Under the pieces are notes generated by a model. That model was not told the origin of the DNA. It saw nothing but the letters and a program-made list of their open reading frames with translations, and did not search any database. Positions 1 to 9,254 of a stretch of 64,000 nt of DNA are shown here, in pieces; within the stretch, counting starts at the first letter, position 1; every line of letters starts with the position of its first letter. Made by a program: the position numbers and the translations under genes. Source of the DNA: Ilyomonas sp965247435 (GTDB lineage: Bacteria; Bacteroidota; Bacteroidia; Chitinophagales; Chitinophagaceae); assembly GCA_965247435.1 (NCBI GenBank), contig OZ252019.1, forward strand, positions 3,038,001-3,102,000, written 5' to 3'.

Positions 1-963
1 TAAATGGGTAGCAAAACTGTGCCGCAGCATATGCATGCTTCCACTTTTATGAATACCTGCTTTTTGCTTAGCCGCTTGTATAATGGCCTCTAAGCTTCTT
101 ACACTATAGGGCATGCCTGGCGTCGCTCCTTCAAATAGATATTTACCCGGCCGGTACTGCCTGTAATATTCGCGAAGCATAACCAGCAGCGCCGGACTCA
201 GGCTGATAATCCTGTCTTTTTTGCCTTTGGCCCGGCGGATAAAAAGTAACCTGCGGTTGCCATCCACATCTGCTACGTTTAGCGCTGTAATTTCACTTAC
301 CCGCAAGCCACAGCCATAACCCAGCATGATCATCGTTTTATGTTTTAGATTGCTGATCGCTTTTATAATACGTGCAATTTCTTCTTTGCTTAATACCTTT
401 GGCAATAACAACGGCTTCTTGGGCCTCGGTATCTCAAAAAACATTTTCTGCCGGTGCAACACCTGTTCATAATAAAATTTAAGCGCATTCATCCGGCTAT
501 GCACGCTATTCTCCTTTAAACCATTATGCATACAATATAATAAATAACGTTGCAAATGCTGCGGCTTCAAATCCTCTACCGGCACATCGCCCAATAGTTG
601 CAGCAACTGCACAAACTCGTTGCGGTAAGTGCGTATAGTAGAAGGACTATATGCTTTTAATTGCAACTGCTGCAAAAATCGTTGGAGTTGTGCACCATTG
701 CCATCATTTAGCGCCGACAAGGCTTTCTTGGATACCTGAATAGCGGGCGACGAATGAAGTGTTGCAGGCAGTGGCTGCAGGGGCAAACCACATTTCCGGC
801 GGTTATCGCTTGTGTCCGGTATCGTCCAGCCTTTTAACGTTTGGCTCCAGCGGGCATTTTCTACTGCTTTCATGCGGTTGTTCCAGGCAGGATTACTGGT
901 AAAACTAACCAGTATGCGGTTCTCGCCTCTATGGTAAACGGGTTGATAATGTATAAGGGTCAT
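1..963 (-). CDS. Tyrosine recombinase/integrase, 3' end cut by window edge
   Basis: An open frame runs from an ATG at 963 to the window edge with no stop (321 codons). Residues 1 to about 60 hold the N-terminal module common in Bacteroidota integrases (RWSQTLKGWTIP at 39-50). Residues about 90-175 form a SAM-like core-binding domain, and about 185 onward is the catalytic domain. The catalytic Arg is R221 (GCGLRVSE), the catalytic Lys lies in RAKGKKDR (244-251), and the HxxR motif is H311-R314 (HMLRHSFATH). The last conserved His/Trp and the Tyr nucleophile would lie just outside the window. It catalyses site-specific strand exchange; the partner site is unknown. Such genes occur in integrative elements, integron-like arrays and next to IS91-type transposases, so an accessory element may extend leftward. 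Two dyads lie directly upstream (973-1009). Confidence 0.9.
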   Translation of the reverse strand, partial: MTLIHYQPVYHRGENRILVSFTSNPAWNNRMKAVENARWSQTLKGWTIPDTSDNRRKCGLPLQPLPATLHSSPAIQVSKKALSALNDGNGAQLQRFLQQLQLKAYSPSTIRTYRNEFVQLLQLLGDVPVEDLKPQHLQRYLLYCMHNGLKENSVHSRMNALKFYYEQVLHRQKMFFEIPRPKKPLLLPKVLSKEEIARIIKAISNLKHKTMIMLGYGCGLRVSEITALNVADVDGNRRLLFIRRAKGKKDRIISLSPALLVMLREYYRQYRPGKYLFEGATPGMPYSVRSLEAIIQAAKQKAGIHKSGSMHMLRHSFATHL

Positions 964-972
964 ACGGAATAA

Positions 973-1009
973 TACTTTTTAAAAGTACTATATTCTTTGT
1001 GTAGAATAT
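973..1009. promoter_or_regulatory. Two adjacent dyads in front of the integrase gene
   Basis: A perfect 15-bp palindrome (TACTTTT-T-AAAAGTA, 973-987) lies 9 bp upstream of the integrase start codon. It is followed at 990-1009 by ATATTCT-N6-AGAATAT. Seven-base arms around a 6-bp spacer resemble both a repressor operator and the core-site layout of tyrosine recombinases (inverted arms around a 6-8 bp crossover region). The function is inferred. Confidence 0.45.
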
Positions 1010-1724
1010 TTACTGTTACGAAATTGTGTGTTATAAGTTCAGTGTTTATAAAAATTTTAAAGCAATATTTTAAAATCTCCGGCCTTCCGATAAAGAACTG
1101 GTGATAAAATGCATCCTTATCCGGCAACTTTCTATCTTGATCTTTTCAAAGCTTTAAAAATAGAATGAAGAGTTTGCAATATTGATGAATGGTTTGTCAC
1201 GCTTAGAAAGAGTGTACTTAAAAAAAATTAATCTCAATAAAGCAATGTTTTGGTATCACCTGCTAAAGCGTTACTCTCACTTAAAGAAAAAATCCGTTTT
1301 TTAAAATTGAAAGCGGCCGGTTAATCAGGTCTAATTGATATACCAAAAACACCGCCTTACTTCATTTACTACCTTGTTACAGACCTGGAGCTACTCAAAT
1401 TTTGACTCAAAACTGCGGAAAAAATGCATCCAAAAACTATAGGATAACTGTTGATCATCCAGAATGCTGTAGAAGCAGCAAGAAGAATAACGGGTAAGAA
1501 AACAGCGATATATAAACACAAATGCGAAGGGCGAAATCCGGAACTGACATAAAAAGCATTTTTTGCTAAATTAGTCCGAACGAATAAAAGCTAATTCCTG
1601 CGCAGGCGCAGGCGTATGACAAGGACTCTATTACTGTAGCCATACCAAAACTATAACAGCAACGACGCCGGGCACTTTAGTTTGCGCTGCTCGCAATATT
1701 CCCACGCGGTGCTTACGTAACCCA
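1010..1724. other. Intergenic region without a convincing gene
   Basis: This AT-rich stretch separates the integrase from the end of priA. Short open stretches look like decayed coding DNA, for example residues NAVEAARRITGKKTAIYKHK read from about 1460 on the plus strand. None has a start, and each is broken by stops. A GC-rich hairpin, CCTGCG-CAGG-CGCAGG, sits at 1597-1612. I see no tRNA or intact gene. Confidence 0.5.
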
Positions 1725-4211
1725 TTATACCGGGTCCACATCGGCGGTAATCATTACGCTCCGGTAACGCGGGTTGCTTTGGATAATAATTACCTGCTGT
1801 ACAATTTGCCGCTTGCAGTTGGTAATGATGCCTGCCTCGCGGGGCAGCTTCAGCATCAGCTCCCACAAAAACATGGTGCGGATACGGTTGACCACCGGCT
1901 CTGCAGGACCGGATAAATACTTATCGAAGACGGCGCGCAGCGCAACAGCCATCAGGTTGGCAGCTTCTTCGGCCACGGCGCTGAGTTTGTGCTTAAAAGT
2001 GATTTGTATCATCCGCGCAAAAGGCGGGTAAAAAAATTGTTTGCGGTTAACAATCTCCATCGCGTACAAGGCTTCGTAATTATGCTCCTTTACCAGTTGC
2101 AGCACCGGGTGCGCCATATTGGTTACCTGTATCAGCACTTCGCCCTTCGTATCGCGCCGTCCTGCCCGGCCGCTTACCTGCTCCATTAGCTGGAAGGCAC
2201 GCTCATTTACCCTAAAGTCGGCAAAGTTTAAAATGCCATCTGCATCTAAAATGCCTACGAGGTTTACATGCTCAAAGTCGAGGCCTTTTACCACCATCTG
2301 CGTGCCTACCAGCACATTAATGCGCCGCTGCTCAAAAAGCTTGATCAGCGCATCGTGGTCGTGTTTGCCTTTAACGCTGTCGTAATCCATCCGCGCTACG
2401 CGCGCATCGGGCAAGGCTTCAGCAAGCGTTTCCTCTATCTTTTCTGTACCAAAGTTGCGCTGGTTAAAGTTGTGGTTGCCGCAGGCAACGCAGGTGTACA
2501 TTAACGGATAGTCGGTGCCGCAGTAGTGGCACACGAGCTTGTTTTTCCCTTTGTGAAAAGTAAGCGTAACATCGCAGTTGCGGCAATGCGGTATCCAGCC
2601 GCAGGTGCCACAGATAAGATAGGGCGAGTAGCCGCGGCGGTTTTGAAACAGGATAACCTGCTTGTTGTTTTTCAGGGAGTTTTCTATAGCCGCTTTTAAC
2701 TGCGGCGATAAGATTACTTTTTCGTGCGGCCTGGTCATTACGTTTTTCGTATCAATCATTTCTATATCGGGCAGCGCGGCGCTGCCCCAGCGCTCGGTAA
2801 GCTTTACCAGCGCATACTTGCCCAGCTCGCAGTTGTGGTAGCTTTCTATAGAAGGCGTGGCGCTGCCCAGCAGCACTTTGGCACCAAACAACGACGCGTA
2901 ATAGACGGCCGCATCACGTGCATGGTAGCGCGGCGCCGGCTCCTGCTGCTTGTACGACGGGTCGTGCTCCTCATCAATCATGATCAGCCCGATATTGCGG
3001 AAGGGCAGGAACAGGGCCGACCTTGCACCCAGCACTATTTTTGTTTCGCCGCTTTTTATTTTATTCCAGATTTCTACCCGCTCATTCGCATTGAATTTGG
3101 AATGATAAATGGTAATGTGTCCGCCAAAATATTTTTGCAGCCGGCGGATCACCTGTGCCGTAAGGGCTATCTCCGGCAGCATATACAATACCTGCTTACC
3201 CTGCTTCAGGTATTGCTCCATCAGCTTTACATAAATCTGTGTTTTACCGCTGGAGGTAACGCCGTGCAGCAGGCAGACCTGCTTTTCCGCAAAGGCTTTG
3301 GCTATTTCATCTGCGGCCACCTGCTGTGCTGGCGACAGGGTAAAATCTATTACAATGTCTTTGGGTAATGCCGGCAGGCGGTCGGTGCTGCGCTTGTGCG
3401 CAAAGAGGATGTTTTTTTCCACGAGGCCTTTTAGCTGCGCAGGCGAGGCGCCGGATTTTTTCAGCAGTTCGGGCTGCGTAACTTCGCCTTCCGTTTTCAT
3501 CAGGTGCAGGTAAGCCAGCAGCAGTTCCATTTGCTTGGGCGCCCGGCTCCAGTTGTTCAGCAGTTCCTGCAACTGCTCTTCGTGGTGGTAAGCCGGGTTA
3601 AGCACGAGGAACGTTTCATATTTTTCCTTGTACTTTTCTTTCAGTTCTTCCCATACATAGCATACTTTTTTTTCGATCAGCCGCTTGATAACGGGATACA
3701 CATGGGAGGCATCGAGCAGTTGCTGCACTTCGGTTAGGCGCAACTCTTTTTTTAAATGTAATGCTTCTGCTATGATGTATTCTTCATCGGTAAGATCGCC
3801 AAAATCTTCTTCCCGCTCTTCATTCCATATCAGTATCGTTTCGCTCGAGAGCTTAAGGTTGGAAGGCACGGCGGCCTGCATTACTTCGCCTTCGGTGCAG
3901 AGATAGTAGTCGCTTATCCAGTGCCACAACTGCATCTGCGCGGGGTGCAGCAGCGGCTCGCTGTCCAGGATGTTGAGTATGGGTTTTGGCTCAAAGGCCG
4001 GCGGCTTTTCGGTAAAAATTCTTTTTACAATGCCGGTGTATTTTTTATTGCGCAGCGATACTTCTGCCCGCTTGCCTACCGCTATAGCATCGTGCAGATA
4101 CGCTGGTACGCTCCAGGTATAATTTTTTGGCAGGTACAGGGGAATAATTATTTCCGCATACAAGCCATCATCACTGTATAAATTATTGTTTTGTAACCGG
4201 GGTAAACTCAT
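1725..4211 (-). CDS. priA: Primosomal replication-restart helicase PriA
   Basis: 828 residues, typical family length. PriA is a 3'-5' superfamily 2 DNA helicase that reloads the replisome at stalled forks. The N-terminal 3'-DNA-binding domain occupies about residues 15-110. Walker A is GVTSSGKT (about 317-324) and the Walker B/DEAH box is DEEH (413-416). A paired-cysteine zinc region follows (CGTCGW, CRNC, CHYCG, CVAC), then helicase motifs ending in QVSGRAGR. The ATG at 4211 overlaps the end of plsC by 29 bp, so the two genes are translationally close and probably co-transcribed from the promoter upstream of plsC. Confidence 0.96.
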   Translation of the reverse strand: MSLPRLQNNNLYSDDGLYAEIIIPLYLPKNYTWSVPAYLHDAIAVGKRAEVSLRNKKYTGIVKRIFTEKPPAFEPKPILNILDSEPLLHPAQMQLWHWISDYYLCTEGEVMQAAVPSNLKLSSETILIWNEEREEDFGDLTDEEYIIAEALHLKKELRLTEVQQLLDASHVYPVIKRLIEKKVCYVWEELKEKYKEKYETFLVLNPAYHHEEQLQELLNNWSRAPKQMELLLAYLHLMKTEGEVTQPELLKKSGASPAQLKGLVEKNILFAHKRSTDRLPALPKDIVIDFTLSPAQQVAADEIAKAFAEKQVCLLHGVTSSGKTQIYVKLMEQYLKQGKQVLYMLPEIALTAQVIRRLQKYFGGHITIYHSKFNANERVEIWNKIKSGETKIVLGARSALFLPFRNIGLIMIDEEHDPSYKQQEPAPRYHARDAAVYYASLFGAKVLLGSATPSIESYHNCELGKYALVKLTERWGSAALPDIEMIDTKNVMTRPHEKVILSPQLKAAIENSLKNNKQVILFQNRRGYSPYLICGTCGWIPHCRNCDVTLTFHKGKNKLVCHYCGTDYPLMYTCVACGNHNFNQRNFGTEKIEETLAEALPDARVARMDYDSVKGKHDHDALIKLFEQRRINVLVGTQMVVKGLDFEHVNLVGILDADGILNFADFRVNERAFQLMEQVSGRAGRRDTKGEVLIQVTNMAHPVLQLVKEHNYEALYAMEIVNRKQFFYPPFARMIQITFKHKLSAVAEEAANLMAVALRAVFDKYLSGPAEPVVNRIRTMFLWELMLKLPREAGIITNCKRQIVQQVIIIQSNPRYRSVMITADVDPV

Positions 4212-5034
4212 TGCTTGTTCTCTTTTGCCCGTAGCGAAGCAGGCCTTCTTTCATCATGCTGTGTACTTTTGTTTTCAGCTCCCCTACGCCTTTCATTCCA
4301 TAAGTATCTACCATTACTTCGGGCAGATACACAGTAAGGTTTCTGCCGGGTGTAAATTCAAAAAGGCCACGGTAGTGCATGCGCTTGTGCGTATCTGCAA
4401 ATAGTATGGGCTTAATGGGCGTTCCTGTTTCAATGGCGATGCGGAAAGCGCCGTCGTAAAACTCCTTCAGCACTTCTTCCGTTTCGTTGAACGTGCCTTC
4501 GGGAAAAATGAAAATAGAAATATGCTTGTCCAGCGCTGCCTTCATGGCGCGTACGCTTTGCGCCCTTGCTTCGGCGCTCCGCCGGTCCACCACAATTACT
4601 GCCAGCCTGTAGATAAGCCCGAAAATGGGATAGCTTAGCATATCGTGCTTACCCAAAATACGCACCGGCTGGTGAAGGCTGCGTACGGCAGCAGGAATAT
4701 CCATATAGGAAATATGGTTGGCTACAAAGATGTACTGCTTTGTTTTATCGTACGGCGCTTCATATATCTCCCGGTGCCGGATGCCGATAAAAAAATACCA
4801 GATAACAGCCCAGTACTTCAGCAGCACATACAGCAGGTTGCCGCCCTGTATCTTGCCAAACAACAGGCAGAACGGCAACAGTACAATTACAATCAGCATC
4901 AGCACGATAAACAGGAGAATGGCATAAATGCTATACAAAATTTGCAATACGCGCAGCAGCGGGTTGCGCGGCGGGTACACTTTCTTTGCAATGGCTTCTG
5001 TACCCGGTGCAGCAGGGTTGTTGGTTGCAGTCAT
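4183..5034 (-). CDS. plsC: 1-acyl-sn-glycerol-3-phosphate acyltransferase (PlsC family)
   Basis: 283 residues. It transfers an acyl group to lysophosphatidic acid, giving phosphatidic acid for membrane phospholipids. The HX4D catalytic motif is H107-D112 (NHISYMD) and the glycerol-phosphate binding motif FPEGT is at 177-181. A hydrophobic segment at about 35-60 and a second around 70-85 anchor it to the inner membrane. PlsC-domain acyltransferases can use other acceptors, but nothing here argues against the standard reaction. It is the first gene of a two-gene unit with priA. Confidence 0.9.
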   Translation of the reverse strand: MTATNNPAAPGTEAIAKKVYPPRNPLLRVLQILYSIYAILLFIVLMLIVIVLLPFCLLFGKIQGGNLLYVLLKYWAVIWYFFIGIRHREIYEAPYDKTKQYIFVANHISYMDIPAAVRSLHQPVRILGKHDMLSYPIFGLIYRLAVIVVDRRSAEARAQSVRAMKAALDKHISIFIFPEGTFNETEEVLKEFYDGAFRIAIETGTPIKPILFADTHKRMHYRGLFEFTPGRNLTVYLPEVMVDTYGMKGVGELKTKVHSMMKEGLLRYGQKRTSNEFTPVTKQ

Positions 5035-5067
5035 AGGTCACTAAGATATAGGTAACGGAACATTCCG

Positions 5068-5075
5068 CAAAAATA
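5068..5075 (-). promoter_or_regulatory. Putative -7 promoter box for plsC-priA
   Basis: The minus strand reads TATTTTTG, matching the Bacteroidota -7 consensus TAnnTTTG, about 34 bp before the plsC ATG. No good -33 TTTG is visible at the usual spacing. Confidence 0.4.
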
Positions 5076-5238
5076 AACCCTGCCGGGCGCGCATACGTTG
5101 GTTTTCTTTCACTGGTTACCAACAATCTGCCGGCGCTTTCTTTTTTTATTTTACAGAACTCTTTACGATAGGTTAAAGCCGGGCAATATTTGTTAATTAA
5201 CTTGTATGCTACGGTAAAACTTTTTCATATTTGCAATT

Positions 5239-5913
5239 ATGAACACGACAGCAGCAGAAAAAGTGTATTGGTGTGCGGGTGTACTGTGCACATTGCTTGC
5301 AATAACCTCCTGCGCCGAACATAAAAGCGGGCAACAACTTATGTCTGAAGAAAAAACGACTACCACCAGTGCAAAGACCGATACGGCCACCTTTGGAAGT
5401 GGCTGCTTCTGGTGCTCCGAAGCTATATTTCAGCGCGTTGACGGCGTTGTAAAAGTTATCAGCGGCTACAGCGGCGGTAAGGTAGCCAACCCGTCGTACG
5501 AGCAGGTATGTACCGGCACTACCGGCCATGCCGAAGTAGTGAATGTAATCTACGACCCTGCCAAAACCTCTTATGATGAGCTGCTTGCTGTATTCTGGAA
5601 AACGCACGACCCGACGACGCTTAACCGCCAGGGCAATGATGTAGGCACGCAATACCGCAGTGCTATTTTTTATCATAATGAAGAGCAGAAAGAAAAAGCA
5701 GCGCGCTACAAAGAAGAATTAAACAAAAGCGGCGCCTGGAATAAGCCGATTGTTACCGTTATTGAGCCGATGAAAAACTTTTATGCCGCCGAAGATTATC
5801 ATCAGAATTACTTTAATAATAACTCACGGGTTATGTATTGCCAGTATGTAATACGCCCGAAGCTGGAGAAGTTTGAGAAGGTATTTAAAGAGCAGTTAAA
5901 AACGCAGCAATAG
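5239..5913 (+). CDS. msrA: Peptide-methionine (S)-S-oxide reductase, lipoprotein form
   Basis: 224 residues. It reduces methionine-S-sulfoxide in oxidised proteins. The catalytic motif GCFWC is at 55-59 (nucleophile Cys56), and a C-terminal Cys in MYCQYVIRPK may act in resolution. The first 25 residues form a lipoprotein signal (CTLLAITSC, lipid Cys25), which places this copy in the cell envelope rather than the cytoplasm. An internal Met36 (MSEEKT) could give a cytosolic form, but the signal-bearing ATG is well placed. No separate MsrB domain is present. A strong terminator follows. Confidence 0.95.
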   Translation: MNTTAAEKVYWCAGVLCTLLAITSCAEHKSGQQLMSEEKTTTTSAKTDTATFGSGCFWCSEAIFQRVDGVVKVISGYSGGKVANPSYEQVCTGTTGHAEVVNVIYDPAKTSYDELLAVFWKTHDPTTLNRQGNDVGTQYRSAIFYHNEEQKEKAARYKEELNKSGAWNKPIVTVIEPMKNFYAAEDYHQNYFNNNSRVMYCQYVIRPKLEKFEKVFKEQLKTQQ

Positions 5914-5935
5914 TTCTTATAAACGCCTTATACAA

Positions 5936-5966
5936 AGCGGTAAGCCATTGCTTACCGCTTTTGTTT
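5936..5966 (+). terminator. Rho-independent terminator after msrA
   Basis: A 9-bp perfect stem (AGCGGTAAG / CTTACCGCT, 5936-5944 and 5951-5959) with a 6-nt loop is followed by TTTTGTTT. It lies 23 bp after the msrA stop. Confidence 0.85.
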
Positions 5967-6101
5967 ATGTACTACAAGCTGAAATATATGCCTGTTGAGC
6001 TGATGTATAATTTTTCTGATTACTATCCATCTTACCGTTTAATGATTTTGCCCTTCTATTTTACTTTTCATTCTTATTCCGGCCAGGATTAATTTTATTC
6101 T

Positions 6102-7769
6102 ATGAAGTACCTCCTGCTTTTCATCCTTGTCGTTAGCAGCCATGCGGCACTATTTGCACAGCTATCCAAACATTTTACGCATAGCGACACATTGCGCGGC
6201 AGCCCTAATCCCAACCGTACCTGGTGGGATGTGCAGCGCTACGACCTTACCGTGAAGCCGGATTACGAAAGCAAAACGATTGTGGGCAAAACAATAATCA
6301 CCTATAAAGTAGTGAGTAACAGCTATCCTGCCTTTATGCAGATAGATTTGCAGCCGCCGCTGGTTGTGGATAGCATTTTGTTTAATAACCATCGCCCGCT
6401 ATTGTATAAACAGGAAGACAACGTTTGCCTGGTGAACGCACCCAAACAGGTTTACGGAAGCACCGCCGCTATTGTTATATATTATCACGGCAAGCCCAGA
6501 GAAGCAGTAAAGCCGCCCTGGGATGGCGGCTGGATATGGACTAAGGATTCGCTCGGCCGGCCATGGATGAGCGTTGCCTGCCAGGGGTTAGGCGCCAGTG
6601 TATGGTACCCTTGTAAAGACTACCAGGGCGACGAGCCGGACAGCGGCGCTTCTTTAACCGTTACTGTCCCCGATACGCTCATGGCCGTTGGCAACGGCCG
6701 GCTAATCAATACGCTGAAAAACAACGATAGCACTACCAGCTATACCTGGCGTGTCATTAATCCGATCAACAACTACAACATTATACCTTATATCGGTTTT
6801 TATAAAAATAAAACAGAACTGTATAACGGCTTAAAAGGAAATTTAGATGTAAATTATTGGGTGCTGGATTATAATTATCCAAAAATAGAAGCACGGCTTG
6901 CACCCGATGTACACCGCATGCTCAAAGCTTTTGAGTATTGGATGGGCCCTTATCCTTTTTATGAAGACGGTTATAAATTAGTAGATGCGCCGCATTTAGG
7001 CATGGAGCACCAAAGCGCCGTTGCTTATGGCAACGGCTACCAGAATGGTTACCACGGTATAGACTTATCAGGCACCGGCTGGGGCAATAAGTGGGATTTT
7101 ATTATTGTACATGAAAGCGGGCACGAGTGGTTTGCCAACAATATTACTACCAAAGACATCGCCGATATGTGGGTGCATGAGGGCTTTACCAACTACAGCG
7201 AAACCTTGTTTACCGATTACTATTACGGTAAAGAAGCCGGGGATGAGTACAACTACGGCATTCGTAAAAGAATACAAAATGACAAGCCGGTAATAGCTCC
7301 ATATGGCGTAAACGAAGAAGGTAGCGGCGATATGTATTATAAAGGCGGCAACCTGCTGCACAGCATCCGGCATAGCATGAATGATGATGAAAAATTCCGT
7401 AGCATATTAGGAAGCTTAAATAAAATATATTATCACCAGACAGTGACTACACAACAGGTAGAAAGCACGATCAGCAAGCTGGCAGGATTTAATTACAGCA
7501 AGGTCTTCGATCAGTATTTACGCAAAATACAAGTTCCGGTTTTACAATATTATTTCAATGCAGACAGCAGCAGGGTTTATTATAAATATACCAATTGTGT
7601 TGAAGGCTTTAACCTTCCGCTGTCGCTAAGCAATAACGCTGTTTCCATAAAAACATTTCCAACAACAAACTGGAAGAGTAGCCTGGTTAATAAGCAGCAA
7701 AAGCTTCTGTTTGATAAAGAAGACATTGAAAATGCTTATTACTTACAAGCCGCCTATAAGCAACCTTGA
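6102..7769 (+). CDS. Secreted M1-family zinc metallopeptidase
   Basis: 555 residues with an N-terminal signal peptide (cleavage near FAQ at 18-20). Zinc site: H337ESGH341 plus E360 in WVHEGF, the HExxH-x18-E pattern of M1 (gluzincin) aminopeptidases. GMEHQSAV (300-307) replaces the usual GAMEN exopeptidase loop, which agrees with the divergent Bacteroidota M1 group. It lacks the long C-terminal ERAP-like helical domain of the roughly 850-residue aminopeptidases. It probably trims peptides in the periplasm. It converges on the next gene with only 15 bp between the stops. Confidence 0.9.
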   Translation: MKYLLLFILVVSSHAALFAQLSKHFTHSDTLRGSPNPNRTWWDVQRYDLTVKPDYESKTIVGKTIITYKVVSNSYPAFMQIDLQPPLVVDSILFNNHRPLLYKQEDNVCLVNAPKQVYGSTAAIVIYYHGKPREAVKPPWDGGWIWTKDSLGRPWMSVACQGLGASVWYPCKDYQGDEPDSGASLTVTVPDTLMAVGNGRLINTLKNNDSTTSYTWRVINPINNYNIIPYIGFYKNKTELYNGLKGNLDVNYWVLDYNYPKIEARLAPDVHRMLKAFEYWMGPYPFYEDGYKLVDAPHLGMEHQSAVAYGNGYQNGYHGIDLSGTGWGNKWDFIIVHESGHEWFANNITTKDIADMWVHEGFTNYSETLFTDYYYGKEAGDEYNYGIRKRIQNDKPVIAPYGVNEEGSGDMYYKGGNLLHSIRHSMNDDEKFRSILGSLNKIYYHQTVTTQQVESTISKLAGFNYSKVFDQYLRKIQVPVLQYYFNADSSRVYYKYTNCVEGFNLPLSLSNNAVSIKTFPTTNWKSSLVNKQQKLLFDKEDIENAYYLQAAYKQP

Positions 7770-7784
7770 ATAATTAACAAGGCG

Positions 7785-9206
7785 CTACTTACTTATAGTT
7801 ACTTCCCATAAACCTAATGGCTCAGACCTTTTAAAATGAGAACTGATTGTAAGCAGGCCTCTAACAGGTTTAATAATTGTTACAACTTTTAGCTTTGCGC
7901 CGGTTGCGTAAGGGCACTTCTTCAAGTACTCCCACTGGCTTGGAAGTGTAAAATAAATGATGCTGGAATCATTTATTTGATCCATTTTATTTTTATAATC
8001 TAACATGAATACCCAATGCAAACGTGTATTTGGATTGTCAATTATGGGCATCGCTATATCTCCAGGCACCCAAATCTTCTTTGCAGTATCATTGTGCTCA
8101 TGTTGATATAAATATGAAAGTGTGTTTTTGTAAGTTTGAGTATAAGCCGGATTTTCGAGATATTGTGTTATTGGCCAGAGTGTACCAAATATAAAACCAT
8201 ATATTATAGAAGCATAAAAGAACATTCCCGACAGCTTACAAATTCTAAAATGCCTAATGGAAAGCAACCGCCATAGTATCAGAACAAATAAATAATGATA
8301 GTAATAACTCTGATGAAAATAGCATAATGCACAAAACGGCAGCAACCATATTACTATTTCTCTAAAAACATTTTCTGTATTTAAAAAAATAAAAAGCGCC
8401 AAAACAAGTACGCTCGGATTATATAGTAAATACTTAAACAAGGGCGAGAAGTCGGTGAGTGAATGTGTACGGTTCACAAAGCCGGTCTGGAAAAAATCAC
8501 GTTGCCACGCTGTATAATTAATGAAAACGACTGGCAAATACAATAATGCGAGCAATAATCCTACTGATACAAACAGGGTTATGATTGTCAGCAGTGAGAT
8601 TCGTTTTTCCAAAGCATACACTAAAACAATCGAACAGGCAAAAACTCCTGCAACCGGGTGCATTAAACCAATGCCTGTTATTAAAAGAGGGATAATAACT
8701 ACTCTGAAAGCTACGCGGTTATCAGCAAATGCTTTTGAACAACTATACAAAAGCAAAATGAAGAATGGAAGGATGAATAATTCCGACCTCGTTGAGCTGC
8801 TATAAATATTTATTATATATGCTGCCGAAAAAAAGCCAATCTTTTTTACCCCTTCTCCCTGTTTATACATCAATTTATAAGCACCATATATAAATAAGAG
8901 CAACCATACTGTGCTCCAGAATAATAAGCTGTAAGTCTGCAGAAAGGTTCCCCGAAAAATAAAAAACAAAGGGGCATTTAAAAATCCGTACAAATAAGGA
9001 AAATTAAAAACTGGAATGTATTCCAACAAAAAATCATTTTGAAAGAAGTGTCCATCTAAAACAGAAAAAGCATGGCTTAAATATACAGGACCATCCACGC
9101 CGGAATTAGGGAATAATGCAAAGATGCATATACGCAATAGAATAAGTATCGTGATAAAGACAGCAATTTTTACTTTATCGTTGAGTCTGTTGTTGAATGA
9201 AAGCAA
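7785..9206 (-). CDS. Polytopic membrane protein, likely GT-C type glycosyltransferase
   Basis: About 473 residues with roughly ten hydrophobic segments. The first periplasmic loop carries an acidic motif (NSGVDGPVYLSHA, about 34-46), as in GT-C/PMT-like glycosyltransferases that use polyprenyl-linked sugars, and the C-terminal 100 residues are a soluble tail. No exact family can be named by eye. The frame has a stop four codons before a TTG at 9206 and no in-frame ATG before about residue 113, so TTG is the probable start. The gene is visibly richer in A/T than its neighbours, which may indicate acquisition from elsewhere. Confidence 0.6.
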   Translation of the reverse strand: MLSFNNRLNDKVKIAVFITILILLRICIFALFPNSGVDGPVYLSHAFSVLDGHFFQNDFLLEYIPVFNFPYLYGFLNAPLFFIFRGTFLQTYSLLFWSTVWLLLFIYGAYKLMYKQGEGVKKIGFFSAAYIINIYSSSTRSELFILPFFILLLYSCSKAFADNRVAFRVVIIPLLITGIGLMHPVAGVFACSIVLVYALEKRISLLTIITLFVSVGLLLALLYLPVVFINYTAWQRDFFQTGFVNRTHSLTDFSPLFKYLLYNPSVLVLALFIFLNTENVFREIVIWLLPFCALCYFHQSYYYHYLFVLILWRLLSIRHFRICKLSGMFFYASIIYGFIFGTLWPITQYLENPAYTQTYKNTLSYLYQHEHNDTAKKIWVPGDIAMPIIDNPNTRLHWVFMLDYKNKMDQINDSSIIYFTLPSQWEYLKKCPYATGAKLKVVTIIKPVRGLLTISSHFKRSEPLGLWEVTISK

Positions 9207-9254
9207 TTCGTATGGTTAAATTAAAAACGAAATATAAATTGTCTGGCAATAAGT

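Noticed and set aside
1448..1549. Residues resembling a NUMOD-like or helix-turn-helix fragment (EAARRITGKKTAIYK)
   Set aside because: Too short, no start codon, bounded by stops; at best a remnant.
2724..3368. 214-codon plus-strand frame
   Set aside because: Lies entirely inside priA on the opposite strand and has no motif.
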